The translations under genes and the position numbers were made by a program. Below the pieces are notes generated by a model. That model was not told where the DNA came from. It saw only the letters and a program-made list of their open reading frames with translations, and did no database searches. From CAVVGZ01 sp963747965 (GTDB lineage Bacteria; Chloroflexota; Anaerolineae; Anaerolineales; Anaerolineaceae), in contig CAVVGZ010000004.1 in assembly GCA_963747965.1 (NCBI GenBank), positions 1 through 64,000 of the forward strand: a stretch of 64,000 nucleotides of DNA, in the 5' to 3' direction. Shown piece after piece: positions 50,652 through 59,579 of the stretch; the stretch's first letter is position 1, and each line of letters begins with the position of its first letter.

Positions 50652-52313
50652 CTATGATGATGGTAGATCGCTTTTTTGAATGATGAAGGGTTTGATTTTG
50701 TCCCAATTAACATGAGGCGAAGCGGTACGGACATACATAATTCCGTTAGGCAGCCATCGTTTGAACTCTTCCATCTGGATTATGGTGTAATCCTGGAGAT
50801 ATGGTTGCGCCTCCTCCAGGGTTCCCGGCCAAATTTCAGGAATTACATCCGGTTCCAAATTCTTGATGGAATGGGCATAATCCCATTTAGAATGTCCCGG
50901 TCTGAGGTCAATGATGGGTTTGGAAGGGTCATAACGCATCTCTTCATGGGCAATGACCCGGTCGCTCTTTCCGAGCATATCATAAGAATACCGCTGGGAA
51001 TAGTACGGCAGTCCACCCGCTGCAAATACCAGAATCCTGGCATCCTCGTCTGTTATATCCCTGACGAACAATGCCATCCGCAGCACCTTTTCTTCACCAA
51101 TGGTGTAAATAGTTGGTTTTTGCAAAAACGAATATTGAAGTGAAAGGGTATCCAGCAAAGCGTTAAAGTTTAACAGGCTCAGGATTGTAAATAATACCAA
51201 TGCAATTTCAGAAAGTGGTTCAAGCCACTTGAAACCAAATTTTGGGTTTCCGAGATGGAACCGGTCAAGAATAGCTATGCGCAGTTCGTCCAGGGTGAGC
51301 ACAAATAAAATCATGAATGCCGGCATGACAACGGAGAAAAAGCGGTTGCTCCCGCCGCGGTGTTCCCAGGCATCACCACCCACATAAATGCTGTAGGCAA
51401 CTTGAACTGCGAAAATGAGGAATAAATAGAGGACTGCTTTATCCCGGCGGAAAATAAGCAGCAGAAATGGCAATAAGAATAAGATGATATTGAAATTCCA
51501 AACAAACTTAACGAAGACATAGATGCCCCGTTTGATACGCAGCAATGGGGATATCCCGGTCATTTTCAGGTAATAGGTGTTAGGCAGGAAATCCCCGTAA
51601 TAAAGCCAGCGCAGGAGGGTTTGACCCATCATGAATCCAGCCAGGATAAGAAACCCCCAGATTAAATGTTTGCGACGGTTTACCGGATCGAAAATTACCA
51701 GGAAACCCCAGGTAGCCAGCCCCAGGGCCAGCATATCGATCCGTACCAGCGTACTTGCTCCTAGCAGAATATATAACCAGAAAGAAAATTTTCCATCTTC
51801 GAGACCCCGGATTACCATCAGAATGGCGGCGCTTGTGATGAGAATTAATAAACCAACCTCAAGGCCGTGTAAGCTCCACACATTTAATGGGTAATAAAAT
51901 GCCACCAGGATCACCGCTGCCAGGGGTACGACGGACCCCGGGGAGGTTAAATGTTCCGTGATTTTCTTGATAAAGAATAAATTGATTAATAATAAGATAG
52001 CACCGGTTATTTTGATGGGCAGTCCCATCCAGTTTATCGGGATCGGGAAAAGATGGAAAACCGCCATATAAATTGTCCAAAGCGGGTTGGAGATGCCCTC
52101 CACTGGAATATCCCCGGCGTTCCAAACCAACCCGTTCCCGCCAGCAAGATTACGGGCATATTGCATGGAGATCATTGCATCATCAAATAAAGTGAAATAT
52201 GGGGTGCCGTTGATATCAATCCTGGTAATTGCGATAAAGGCAGCCGCATAGATTGCATAACCAATAACGGTCAGCCAGAATAATATGTTGAGGATTTTCT
52301 CTTTTTTGACCAT
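50652..52313 (-). CDS. GT-C-type membrane protein
   Basis: The 553-residue protein has about 10-11 membrane helices. The first loop contains TLFDDAMISMQYARNLAGGN, with an acidic pair and the YARNLA element typical of a Chloroflexi and actinobacterial GT-C family related to arabinofuranosyl/mannosyl transferases. A soluble C-terminal region of about 170 residues includes DEDARILVFAAGGLPYYSQ. It starts 30 bases before the SDR gene and is probably co-transcribed with it. Confidence 0.68.
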   Translation of the reverse strand: MVKKEKILNILFWLTVIGYAIYAAAFIAITRIDINGTPYFTLFDDAMISMQYARNLAGGNGLVWNAGDIPVEGISNPLWTIYMAVFHLFPIPINWMGLPIKITGAILLLINLFFIKKITEHLTSPGSVVPLAAVILVAFYYPLNVWSLHGLEVGLLILITSAAILMVIRGLEDGKFSFWLYILLGASTLVRIDMLALGLATWGFLVIFDPVNRRKHLIWGFLILAGFMMGQTLLRWLYYGDFLPNTYYLKMTGISPLLRIKRGIYVFVKFVWNFNIILFLLPFLLLIFRRDKAVLYLFLIFAVQVAYSIYVGGDAWEHRGGSNRFFSVVMPAFMILFVLTLDELRIAILDRFHLGNPKFGFKWLEPLSEIALVLFTILSLLNFNALLDTLSLQYSFLQKPTIYTIGEEKVLRMALFVRDITDEDARILVFAAGGLPYYSQRYSYDMLGKSDRVIAHEEMRYDPSKPIIDLRPGHSKWDYAHSIKNLEPDVIPEIWPGTLEEAQPYLQDYTIIQMEEFKRWLPNGIMYVRTASPHVNWDKIKPFIIQKSDLPSS

Positions 52314-52353
52314 AAATGCCTTGTTATTTTAGAGCAAGGAAGCAACGATAAAA

Positions 52354-53325
52354 TTATATCCTTTTTCTAAGGTCATCCAGATCATCACAAGGAATCTCCA
52401 AACCAACCAACAGGTTCCAGATGGTGTTCCAATGGACCCGTTCAGAGGCTTGCGGGCTTGAATTGGAATTGTGCGATGCCAACATGACGTTGTCCATACT
52501 TCTCAGCGGTGAACCTGCCGGCAAAGGTTCATTTTCAAATACATCCAGGGCTGCCCCGCCAATCATTCCATGCTGTAAAGCGTTAATTAATGCAGGCTCA
52601 TCAATAATCGGACCCCTGGCTGTGTTTACAAGTACCGCAGAGGATTTCATAAATGGCAAAGAATACTCATTAATCAGGTGGTAGCTGGTCGGGTTGAGAT
52701 CACAATTCAGGGTTACAAAATCTGCACTGCGCAGCAGGGTTTCGAGATCCGTCATTTCAAGATAATTTTCCAGGAGAAAATCAGGGGCTATCTGGATAAT
52801 ATCATTCCCAATTAACCTCATGCCAAAAGCCTTTGCCCGGCGAATAACCGCCTTTCCAACATTTCCTACACCGATGACACCCAATGTACATTCACTGAGG
52901 GATTTTCCTTGAATCTTCCGCCAAAATCCATTTTTGATATCCCTGTCCATCCAGGGCTGTTTGCGAGCAAACGCCAGGATATACCCTATGACAGAGTCGG
53001 AAACCGGCAGGGTAAATGCATTTAAGGTGTTCTTTACCTGGACCCCAAGCCCCGCAGCAGCAGCACGATCAATTGAATCGATCCCCGTACCCCACTTGGA
53101 GATCACTTTCAGGCGGGGTAAACAGGCTTTAATTACACGTTCCGTAAAGTGGTCATCTCCAGAAATTGTTCCATCAAATTCACCTGCATACCGCATGATT
53201 TCGTCTTCAGACAGACGTTCATTTACATCAGCGACAATAATTTTTAGATCATAATGGGAGAAAACCGGTCGAAAACGGTCTACGTACGGCATCATGTAAG
53301 GAGCTGATATTAATACTGTTTTCAT
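52354..53325 (-). CDS. D-isomer 2-hydroxyacid dehydrogenase (PGDH-like)
   Basis: The 323-residue protein has the NAD loop GVIGVGNVGKAVIRRAK (about 149-165), the substrate-binding Arg in NTARGPIIDEPALINAL, the Glu of FENEPLP and the catalytic His in LASHNSNSS. It resembles 3-phosphoglycerate dehydrogenases without regulatory domains. Being inside a sugar-acid locus it may make or use a 2-oxo acid for the pathway rather than serve serine synthesis; this is inference. It follows the cytidylyltransferase by 19 bases. Confidence 0.85.
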   Translation of the reverse strand: MKTVLISAPYMMPYVDRFRPVFSHYDLKIIVADVNERLSEDEIMRYAGEFDGTISGDDHFTERVIKACLPRLKVISKWGTGIDSIDRAAAAGLGVQVKNTLNAFTLPVSDSVIGYILAFARKQPWMDRDIKNGFWRKIQGKSLSECTLGVIGVGNVGKAVIRRAKAFGMRLIGNDIIQIAPDFLLENYLEMTDLETLLRSADFVTLNCDLNPTSYHLINEYSLPFMKSSAVLVNTARGPIIDEPALINALQHGMIGGAALDVFENEPLPAGSPLRSMDNVMLASHNSNSSPQASERVHWNTIWNLLVGLEIPCDDLDDLRKRI

Positions 53326-53344
53326 GCCATCCTCCAGAAATGTC

Positions 53345-54046
53345 TTATATTTGCTTGCGCCGATATTTCATCAACAGGTCTGCAACAAGAAAATTCAATT
53401 CATCATCGATATCCCAGGCTTCATCTGGGCTGATTGGGAACATGAATGGCCTTTCGCCCAACCGGTTGCGCCGGAATTCCAGAGTCGACCTATTGAAAAG
53501 ATATAAACAGGAATTTTCTTCATAAATCGGGGGAAGATCCTGTGTCCTGAGTAATACTGCCGGATTGTGATTGATGGGACGGCCTAATTGATCATAGAGG
53601 CGGGTCTGAATTTTTGTAACAGAAAATAGGGAATCATATGCAGGATAAACCTCTAACAGGGTATGAATGGCCGCCGAAATGGTTTCCGGTTTCAGCAGCG
53701 GATTTGTGCTGTGAGTTTGCAAATACAGGTCTGCAGCAACCCGGGAAGTATCATAGAGAAGAATTTCGTTCATCGGGATCGTGTCCGCCTGCAGATGGGG
53801 CGGCCTGTCCAGAATGATGATTTGCGGAAAATCTTTTTCAATCCCCTCCTTAATGACCGGGCTGTCCGTATCAACCACGATGGTTTGGATTTCCGGGCAG
53901 GTTTGCAGGCTTTCCAATATGTGATAATAAAGTGGTTTACCGGCAAGCGGCCGGTAATTCTTTCCGACCACCCGCTGGGAATGGTGCCGCATAGGTACCA
54001 AGGCAGCTATTTTTTCTGGTTTCATATTTTTATCCCGTCCAATCAT
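53345..54046 (-). CDS. Divergent CMP-sugar (acylneuraminate-type) cytidylyltransferase
   Basis: The 233-residue protein has the NeuA/KdsB nucleotidyltransferase fold. The usual PARGGSKGIPRKN loop reads VPMRHHSQRVVGKN (17-30), a variant of the family. Other landmarks are LAGKPLYYHIL, VVDTDSP, ADLYLQTHSTNPLL and the C-terminal DIDDELNFLVAD, the metal-binding DxDxxxD type. It probably couples CTP to a sugar acid, but the variant loop may signal another substrate. The start overlaps the GT2 stop by four bases; an ATG seven codons later is an alternative. Confidence 0.78.
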   Translation of the reverse strand: MIGRDKNMKPEKIAALVPMRHHSQRVVGKNYRPLAGKPLYYHILESLQTCPEIQTIVVDTDSPVIKEGIEKDFPQIIILDRPPHLQADTIPMNEILLYDTSRVAADLYLQTHSTNPLLKPETISAAIHTLLEVYPAYDSLFSVTKIQTRLYDQLGRPINHNPAVLLRTQDLPPIYEENSCLYLFNRSTLEFRRNRLGERPFMFPISPDEAWDIDDELNFLVADLLMKYRRKQI

Positions 54047-55023
54047 AGAGACAGATCATTTTTGCTGTCCATCTGTTTTTGTATTTCCGAATATGGGATT
54101 GGTTCCAAAGTGCGGACTACCGGATCTAAAGGTAATGCTTCCTGATTCGGGTAATAAAATGCTTGCTTCAACTGCCTGGTCAGAGGACCGGTTTTTCTAT
54201 ATCCCCTGTATGTCCCCCACAGCTGCAGAAAGCGGAAACTCAGGATATCTTTCCAGACAGAGTGTGTAACTTTAAGTTGGCGGGAAGCCTCAAAATCACT
54301 GCTGACATTATGAAAATATGTCCGAAAAAATTCGCTCAAGGTGAAATGTTCATGCGGATAGATTGCCTTGAACGCCATCCCCTCCCGCCGGTAACGATTG
54401 TACAGCCCCTTGAGAGTCTCATTATGTACATGGATTATTTCAGCCTCTGCAGCATAATAGGCAGCATACCCCTGCTCATGAGCCCATTTTGCCCAAGCCA
54501 GATCTTCCAGACCTGGAAGCAGCTCATTATAAGCATGCCTCTCCCAAAGCGTTCTGCGGATGGCGGCATTGGCGTTATTACAAAATGGATGATTCTGCTT
54601 TCCAGATGAATTATCCGGAAACAGGCGCATGAATAACTGGTGCTCGGAAAAGCGGGTGCTCTCATCTCCGCGCTGTTTTCCATAGGTTAAAGCCACATTC
54701 GGATCCATAAAGGGCTCTAAAAGTCTTTCAAGCCAATCCGGGTAAACAGGGTAGACATGTGCGCTGACAATTACCACCAATGGATTGGATGCATGTAAGA
54801 TACCAAAATTCAGTGACCGGCCGAAGGTAAATTCCTCCGGCAGGATCGACATAATTTCAACCGGGTAACGGGAAGCAATCCGGGTGGTCTCATCCGTGGA
54901 TCCCGAATCAACCAGGATGATCTGGACATCTTTTATTGTCTGCTGAAGAATTCCCAGCAGCAATCGTTCGATGTATTTCCCCTCATTAAATGCACGGATA
55001 ACAATAGAACAGCCTGGCGTCAT
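54043..55023 (-). CDS. Family 2 glycosyltransferase (rhamnosyltransferase-like)
   Basis: The 326-residue protein has CSIVIRAFNEGKYIERLL, ILVDSGSTDETTRIA and FGRSLNFGI. The DXD position reads VIVSAHVYP, a pattern of a GT2 subgroup with SAH in place of the usual acid pair. NNANAAIRRTLWER and GLEDLAWAKWAHEQGY mark the acceptor side. The chosen ATG overlaps the upstream stop as ATGA; longer starts would run about 90 bases into that gene. The sugar is not predictable with confidence. Confidence 0.85.
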   Translation of the reverse strand: MTPGCSIVIRAFNEGKYIERLLLGILQQTIKDVQIILVDSGSTDETTRIASRYPVEIMSILPEEFTFGRSLNFGILHASNPLVVIVSAHVYPVYPDWLERLLEPFMDPNVALTYGKQRGDESTRFSEHQLFMRLFPDNSSGKQNHPFCNNANAAIRRTLWERHAYNELLPGLEDLAWAKWAHEQGYAAYYAAEAEIIHVHNETLKGLYNRYRREGMAFKAIYPHEHFTLSEFFRTYFHNVSSDFEASRQLKVTHSVWKDILSFRFLQLWGTYRGYRKTGPLTRQLKQAFYYPNQEALPLDPVVRTLEPIPYSEIQKQMDSKNDLSL

Positions 55024-56624
55024 CGACATAGCGCAAATTCTTGATTCTCCCGGATGCCTTCTACTATGGTTCTTAATGTAGGTGAATTTTGAGGAAGGTA
55101 GCAATCCCACTTGTTGTTCTTAATAAAAACGTAACCTTGCCAATAAGGATCTTCCTCAAGGTATTCGGTAAATGGCAGGGATACACAAAAAAGTTGGTAA
55201 TAGAGAAAACGCCTGGCGTTTACCGTAAATTCCAGCGGCATGTCAATTTTTTCTGCATTTAGGAATTGGCTTGCCATTTGCATATAGTCTTGCTGGCTGG
55301 ATGGAAAATTAACTGTTTCAATCTGGGTATAGCGTGCTTTTCCCCCGCAAAGCACCGGGATTCCAAGGATAGAAGCCTCGAGCCCGATAGTTGAATTGTA
55401 CACCATTACAAATTTTGACCGTTGAATCAAATCGTATGAACTGAGTGGTTCATCCGGGCGGATAAGGATTACATTAGCAACCTTATCCAATCCTCGTTTC
55501 TCGAACCATTCTGCTACGGTTTCCTGGCTGTCCTTACCCGGTCGAGTTTCATCCGGATGAGCCCGGATTACAAAAAAAGTGTCCGGGGTTTTATGGATTA
55601 GATCTACGATCTGGTCCAACCATGCAAACATATGGGGAAAGAGGACATTTGCATGGTCCTGACTGGTATCAAAGATGACATTTGTAAATACAGGGACAAT
55701 TTGCCTGAATTGGGATGCTCTTTTTAGTAAATCTCCAGAAATACTTTCCATGCCGGACCAGAAGTGCACTCCAGCCATGGAAAAATTTCCCCGGAAGCGG
55801 TTGGTGAGATAGTCATCCAACCTTTGGTTTTGTTCTATTGTAAGCTGGAAATCCTCCGCTAAATGAATAGGATAAGCTGTAGCATCCCCGCGGGTAAAAA
55901 AACCACTTTTGGGGGAGAGGCCAACTTCATGAGTGATTACCGGTATGCCTGCCTGCATGGCAGAATAACGCAGGATTGCTTCAGGATAAAACATGCCATT
56001 AAAAATAAGCGCCGCCCGGAAGGCACGCTCGTTAAACAGGCGAGAGCTGCCAACATAAAACGACCAGGCAGAACGGAGATAATCAGCACAAAGGATGCGG
56101 GTAGAGCTGTCATCTTCAAGATGGTAACGCCTCAGGATCCACCTTAGTGACGGCAAAACCAGCCGGCCAAGCGGCACCCCCCCGTATTCAAACCTTTCCA
56201 GCGCATCCATCTTGAGACCATTAAGTTCATGGTCAAAATCAACATCCGGCATGAAATTAATCCAGATACTGTTTTCGGGGTCAAAAGCAGCTTTAGATTG
56301 GTTGATACAGCTTCTACATGGCGGGGATTTTTGCGGTGTTTTCCGGTCGGTTCCAAGCACGCAAGGCTTAAGTGCTGAATTGCAGACCAGCTGCACAACA
56401 GGAATTCCGCTGAGCATCATCGCCCAACTACTAATTATTGAAAATGCGGCATTCAGGCTTATCCCGCTCAAGCGCGTGGATGCATTAAAAACCAGAACCG
56501 GATCACCCACTGCTTCGGGGGCATTCATGCGAATCTCTCCAGCCAATCGCTTTAATATACGGTTATGATCGGAATGGGATCTTCGTCGTTTTATGCCCCG
56601 TACTATCTGCTGGATATCAGCCAT
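55020..56624 (-). CDS. Capsule-type polysaccharide transferase with four-cysteine motif
   Basis: The 534-residue protein ends in a GT-B-like domain with FFVIRAHPDETRPG, LSSYDLIQRSKFVMVYNST and GLEASILGIPVLCGG, as in KpsS/KpsC and TagF-like enzymes. The N-terminal part has four cysteines, C81-x6-C88-x14-C103-x2-C106 (last pair in PPCRSC), which could bind zinc or an iron-sulfur cluster. It begins six bases after neuB and is probably the enzyme that handles the CMP-sugar product. The acceptor is unknown. Confidence 0.65.
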   Translation of the reverse strand: MADIQQIVRGIKRRRSHSDHNRILKRLAGEIRMNAPEAVGDPVLVFNASTRLSGISLNAAFSIISSWAMMLSGIPVVQLVCNSALKPCVLGTDRKTPQKSPPCRSCINQSKAAFDPENSIWINFMPDVDFDHELNGLKMDALERFEYGGVPLGRLVLPSLRWILRRYHLEDDSSTRILCADYLRSAWSFYVGSSRLFNERAFRAALIFNGMFYPEAILRYSAMQAGIPVITHEVGLSPKSGFFTRGDATAYPIHLAEDFQLTIEQNQRLDDYLTNRFRGNFSMAGVHFWSGMESISGDLLKRASQFRQIVPVFTNVIFDTSQDHANVLFPHMFAWLDQIVDLIHKTPDTFFVIRAHPDETRPGKDSQETVAEWFEKRGLDKVANVILIRPDEPLSSYDLIQRSKFVMVYNSTIGLEASILGIPVLCGGKARYTQIETVNFPSSQQDYMQMASQFLNAEKIDMPLEFTVNARRFLYYQLFCVSLPFTEYLEEDPYWQGYVFIKNNKWDCYLPQNSPTLRTIVEGIRENQEFALCR

Positions 56625-56630
56625 TAATGA

Positions 56631-57506
56631 TTAACCCGCAAATCTTCGCAGCCTGTTTCGGGAAGGAAGCTCGCTGTCATAGACCATCTTCACACCATCA
56701 CCCAGGGAGAGTTCAGTCACCCGGATATACTTAACAAGCCGCTCAAAACCACCCGGCTCAACCGATGCAGCCTGATCACTGCCCCACATTGCCCGGTCCA
56801 GTGTAATATGCCGCTCAACAAGGCAGGCGCCAAGTGCGACGGCAACGACAGAGGGAATTAAACCAACCTCATGGCCGGAATATCCAACCGGACAGTGAAA
56901 GGTTTCTTTTAAGGTAGAAATCATTTTTAGATTTAGCTCTTCCGGAATACATGGGTATGTACTGGTGGCATGGGTTATGATCATATTGTCAACATCTATT
57001 TGCGCCACAGCATTACGGATTTGATCAAGGGTTGACATACCTGTTGATAAAATTAGGGGTCGATTTGTTCCACGCAGTTTACGAAGCAAACCCAGGTCTG
57101 TGACGGCTGCGGAAGGGATTTTGTAACAGATTGGATTAAACTGCTCCATGAAATCCACTGACGGCTCATCCCAAACTGACACAAACCAGGGTATTTCGAC
57201 CTCTTTGCAAAATTCATCGATTTCCCGGTATTCCTCTATCCCAAATTCCACTTTACGACGGTATTCGAGGTAAGTAATATAACCCCAGGGTGTATCACGT
57301 TTTTGATCGCGTTGATCAACAGGAACACACAATTCTGGAGTTCTTTTCTGGAATTTAACTCCATCGACGCCCGCTTTTTTTGCAGCCAAAATAAGATCTT
57401 TGGCAATATCCAACTGTCCATTATGGTTTATCCCTACTTCTGAGACTACATAGGTTGGACAACCATCACCGATCTGTATTCCTCCAATATTTATTGTTCG
57501 TGGCAT
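56631..57506 (-). CDS. NeuB-family nonulosonate synthase lacking the SAF domain
   Basis: The 291-residue TIM-barrel enzyme condenses phosphoenolpyruvate with a six-carbon sugar to a nine-carbon acid. Expected catalytic residues are kept: E23 and N27 (SEVGINHNG), K51, K54, K129 (CYKIPSA), H212, E231 and H233 (VERHITLDR). It stops at RNRLRRFAG, where normal NeuB proteins (about 340-350 residues) enter the antifreeze-like SAF domain that covers the active site of the partner subunit. GYSDH reads GYSGH and PDHKAS reads SDQAAS. The next gene starts six bases later, so no SAF remnant exists. Confidence 0.85.
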   Translation of the reverse strand: MPRTINIGGIQIGDGCPTYVVSEVGINHNGQLDIAKDLILAAKKAGVDGVKFQKRTPELCVPVDQRDQKRDTPWGYITYLEYRRKVEFGIEEYREIDEFCKEVEIPWFVSVWDEPSVDFMEQFNPICYKIPSAAVTDLGLLRKLRGTNRPLILSTGMSTLDQIRNAVAQIDVDNMIITHATSTYPCIPEELNLKMISTLKETFHCPVGYSGHEVGLIPSVVAVALGACLVERHITLDRAMWGSDQAASVEPGGFERLVKYIRVTELSLGDGVKMVYDSELPSRNRLRRFAG

Positions 57507-57507
57507 T

Positions 57508-58743
57508 CTAGCTCCTCTCTTTCACGTGTTCAATGATCATGTCACAAAATTCTCTAACGGCACCGTGACCACCCGGTTTTGTCAGGATAATGTCAGCTTC
57601 TTTAATCGCTGAGATATGCGAATCGCCAACCACAACGGCACAACCTACAATCGGAAACACTGGTACGTCGTTGATATCATTTCCCAGAAAAACAACATTT
57701 TGGGGGTTGATATTTTGCTCCTCAAGATATTCAGTCAATACAATGTCTTTATGCCAGATACCCCGCAAAGCAGGGATATGCATTTTATTGCACCGTGCCG
57801 TAACCACCGGGTTGATCTCTGTTGATATGACAATTGCCGGTATTCCGATGTTTCGCATCAATTTTATACCATGGCTGTCCATCCGGTTAGCAGCTATTTG
57901 TTCCTTACCCTCCTCATTAACCCACACCCGATTATCCGTGAAGGTGCCATCAAAATCGAATACTACCAGGTCAATTTTTTCGGGAAGAGGGCGGCGTCTT
58001 CGACCCGGAGAGACCATTTCCAACCTGGCATTATTTACCAACCAGGCTGCGCGTTCCCAATCCCTCAGGTTATCCAGGTCCACGGTATATTGTGGGTCAA
58101 TTATCAGTCCCAGTATATTTGCGCCACTCATCGAGTTCTTTTCCAATATTGTACTTGTGCGAATGGCATCAATATGCCCCGTCTGCCAGAAAGTTGGGGG
58201 GAGCTGCTGGCGAGGTGCATTATAGGGTTCATTCACGCCATCAATACTCAAAAGAGGTTTCATGGCTGATGTTACCGGATCTACAATCCACATCTTGTAG
58301 GGATTCTGGCCTGAAGGGACTATACCCCGCACCGAATCGGCCTCAGGATGGGACAGCAGCAATCCAACTGCGTCATCCACACAATTCAGGGGGCGCACAG
58401 GAGATGTCGGTCGTAATTGTACAACGACGTCCGGGCTATACAATTCGTTTTCCTTAAGCCAGTCGAGGGCATGCTGAAAAACAGGCAAGTCTGTTGTGTC
58501 GTCTGCTGAAATTTCACCGGGACGCAGAAAAGGAACCTCCGCCCCAAAACTTAGGGCAACCCGGGCAATTTCCTCATCATCGGTGGATACAATGACACGT
58601 GTAACAGAATTTGACTGCAGGGCAGCAGTAATACTATATGCGATCAACGGGTATCCGGCAAAATCACGAATGTTTTTTCTGGGTATACCCTTAGAGCCGC
58701 CGCGTGCTGGAATGACAGCAAGAACTTCAACTTTTTTTACCAT
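57508..58743 (-). CDS. CMP-nonulosonate synthetase fused to KdsC-like phosphatase
   Basis: The 411-residue protein is two enzymes. Residues 1-245 are a NeuA-type cytidylyltransferase (VIPARGGSKGIPRKNIRDFA, LRPTSPVR, VDLDNLRDW). Residues 257-411 are a capless HAD phosphatase of the KdsC/NANP type with FDFDGTFTDNRV, VIST, the Lys of WHKD and GNDINDVP. The fusion would remove a 9-phosphate (or similar) and activate the acid with CTP, as in animal CMAS-like and some bacterial KDN proteins. The start at M4 has GGGG at suitable spacing and lies inside the SDR gene end. neuB follows one base later. Confidence 0.9.
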   Translation of the reverse strand: MVKKVEVLAVIPARGGSKGIPRKNIRDFAGYPLIAYSITAALQSNSVTRVIVSTDDEEIARVALSFGAEVPFLRPGEISADDTTDLPVFQHALDWLKENELYSPDVVVQLRPTSPVRPLNCVDDAVGLLLSHPEADSVRGIVPSGQNPYKMWIVDPVTSAMKPLLSIDGVNEPYNAPRQQLPPTFWQTGHIDAIRTSTILEKNSMSGANILGLIIDPQYTVDLDNLRDWERAAWLVNNARLEMVSPGRRRRPLPEKIDLVVFDFDGTFTDNRVWVNEEGKEQIAANRMDSHGIKLMRNIGIPAIVISTEINPVVTARCNKMHIPALRGIWHKDIVLTEYLEEQNINPQNVVFLGNDINDVPVFPIVGCAVVVGDSHISAIKEADIILTKPGGHGAVREFCDMIIEHVKERS

Positions 58744-59558
58744 GCAGTCCATCCCCCATCAACAACAAGGTTGGCACCTGTCATATAGGAAGATGCTTCT
58801 GATGCAAGGAATAACAGCGCTCCATTCATTTCATCATTATGAGCCATGCGTCCCATTACCGTCCTGTAGGAATAATTTTTCACAAATGTCTCATCATGAT
58901 CGTTATACACGCCGCCCGGTGTTAATGCATTTGCCCGGATATTCTTACCTCTGAAATATGTAGCAAGGTACCGGGTAAGTCCCAGAACCCCGGCCTTGGT
59001 TACCGAGTAATAAACCGGTTTATAGCGGGGTGGCTGATCAGGTCGCTCGTATATCCTTTGATCCGGTCCAACCAGACCATAAGTTGAGCAAATATTGATG
59101 ATCGATCCGAAATTTTGTTCCAGCATGGGACGGGCAGCAGCTTGAGCGCACAAGAATAACCCGGTCAGGTTGACCTCTAATGCATCCCTCCAGGCACTTA
59201 AAGGGAAATTTTCAAACGTATTGCCAAGACTTCCACTTTGGGAGGAATCGAACTTGGGATCCATTGCGGCGCTGCAAACCAGGATATCCAACCTTCCATA
59301 AACCCTGATCGTCTCATCTACCAGCCCTTGAACGGATTCTTTAGAGGTAACATTAAATCCGGCCCCGATCGCATCAAAACCGGAATCCCTCAGGGATCGT
59401 GCCGCGCTTTCCACTTTTTCAGCCTGCAAATCGGCAACCACAACACTGGCACCGGCCTGTGCCAGCGTCAGGCAAAATTGGGAACCAAGCAAACCAATTC
59501 CGCCGGTTACTACTGCTACTTTTCCATTGAGTTGAAATTTATCTAGTATAGAGTCCAT
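58737..59558 (-). CDS. PtmA-like short-chain dehydrogenase
   Basis: The 273-residue SDR has TGGIGLLGSQFC (18-29), a VVVADLQ strand (Asp, NAD-preferring), STYGLVGPDQRIYERP and YYSVTKAGVLGLT. The long loop before the catalytic Tyr, with KPVYYS, is typical of PtmA-type SDRs from Campylobacter flagellin glycan loci, where ptmA sits directly before the CMP-sugar synthetase ptmB. The same order is seen here with a short overlap. The reaction is not established. Confidence 0.82.
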   Translation of the reverse strand: MDSILDKFQLNGKVAVVTGGIGLLGSQFCLTLAQAGASVVVADLQAEKVESAARSLRDSGFDAIGAGFNVTSKESVQGLVDETIRVYGRLDILVCSAAMDPKFDSSQSGSLGNTFENFPLSAWRDALEVNLTGLFLCAQAAARPMLEQNFGSIINICSTYGLVGPDQRIYERPDQPPRYKPVYYSVTKAGVLGLTRYLATYFRGKNIRANALTPGGVYNDHDETFVKNYSYRTVMGRMAHNDEMNGALLFLASEASSYMTGANLVVDGGWTAW

Positions 59559-59579
59559 ATTCCCTTTCCAAGACGGGAT

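Noticed and set aside
57590..58225. 211-codon plus-strand frame opposite the CMP-sugar synthetase
   Set aside because: It is the complement of a clearly functional two-domain enzyme and shows no domain of its own.
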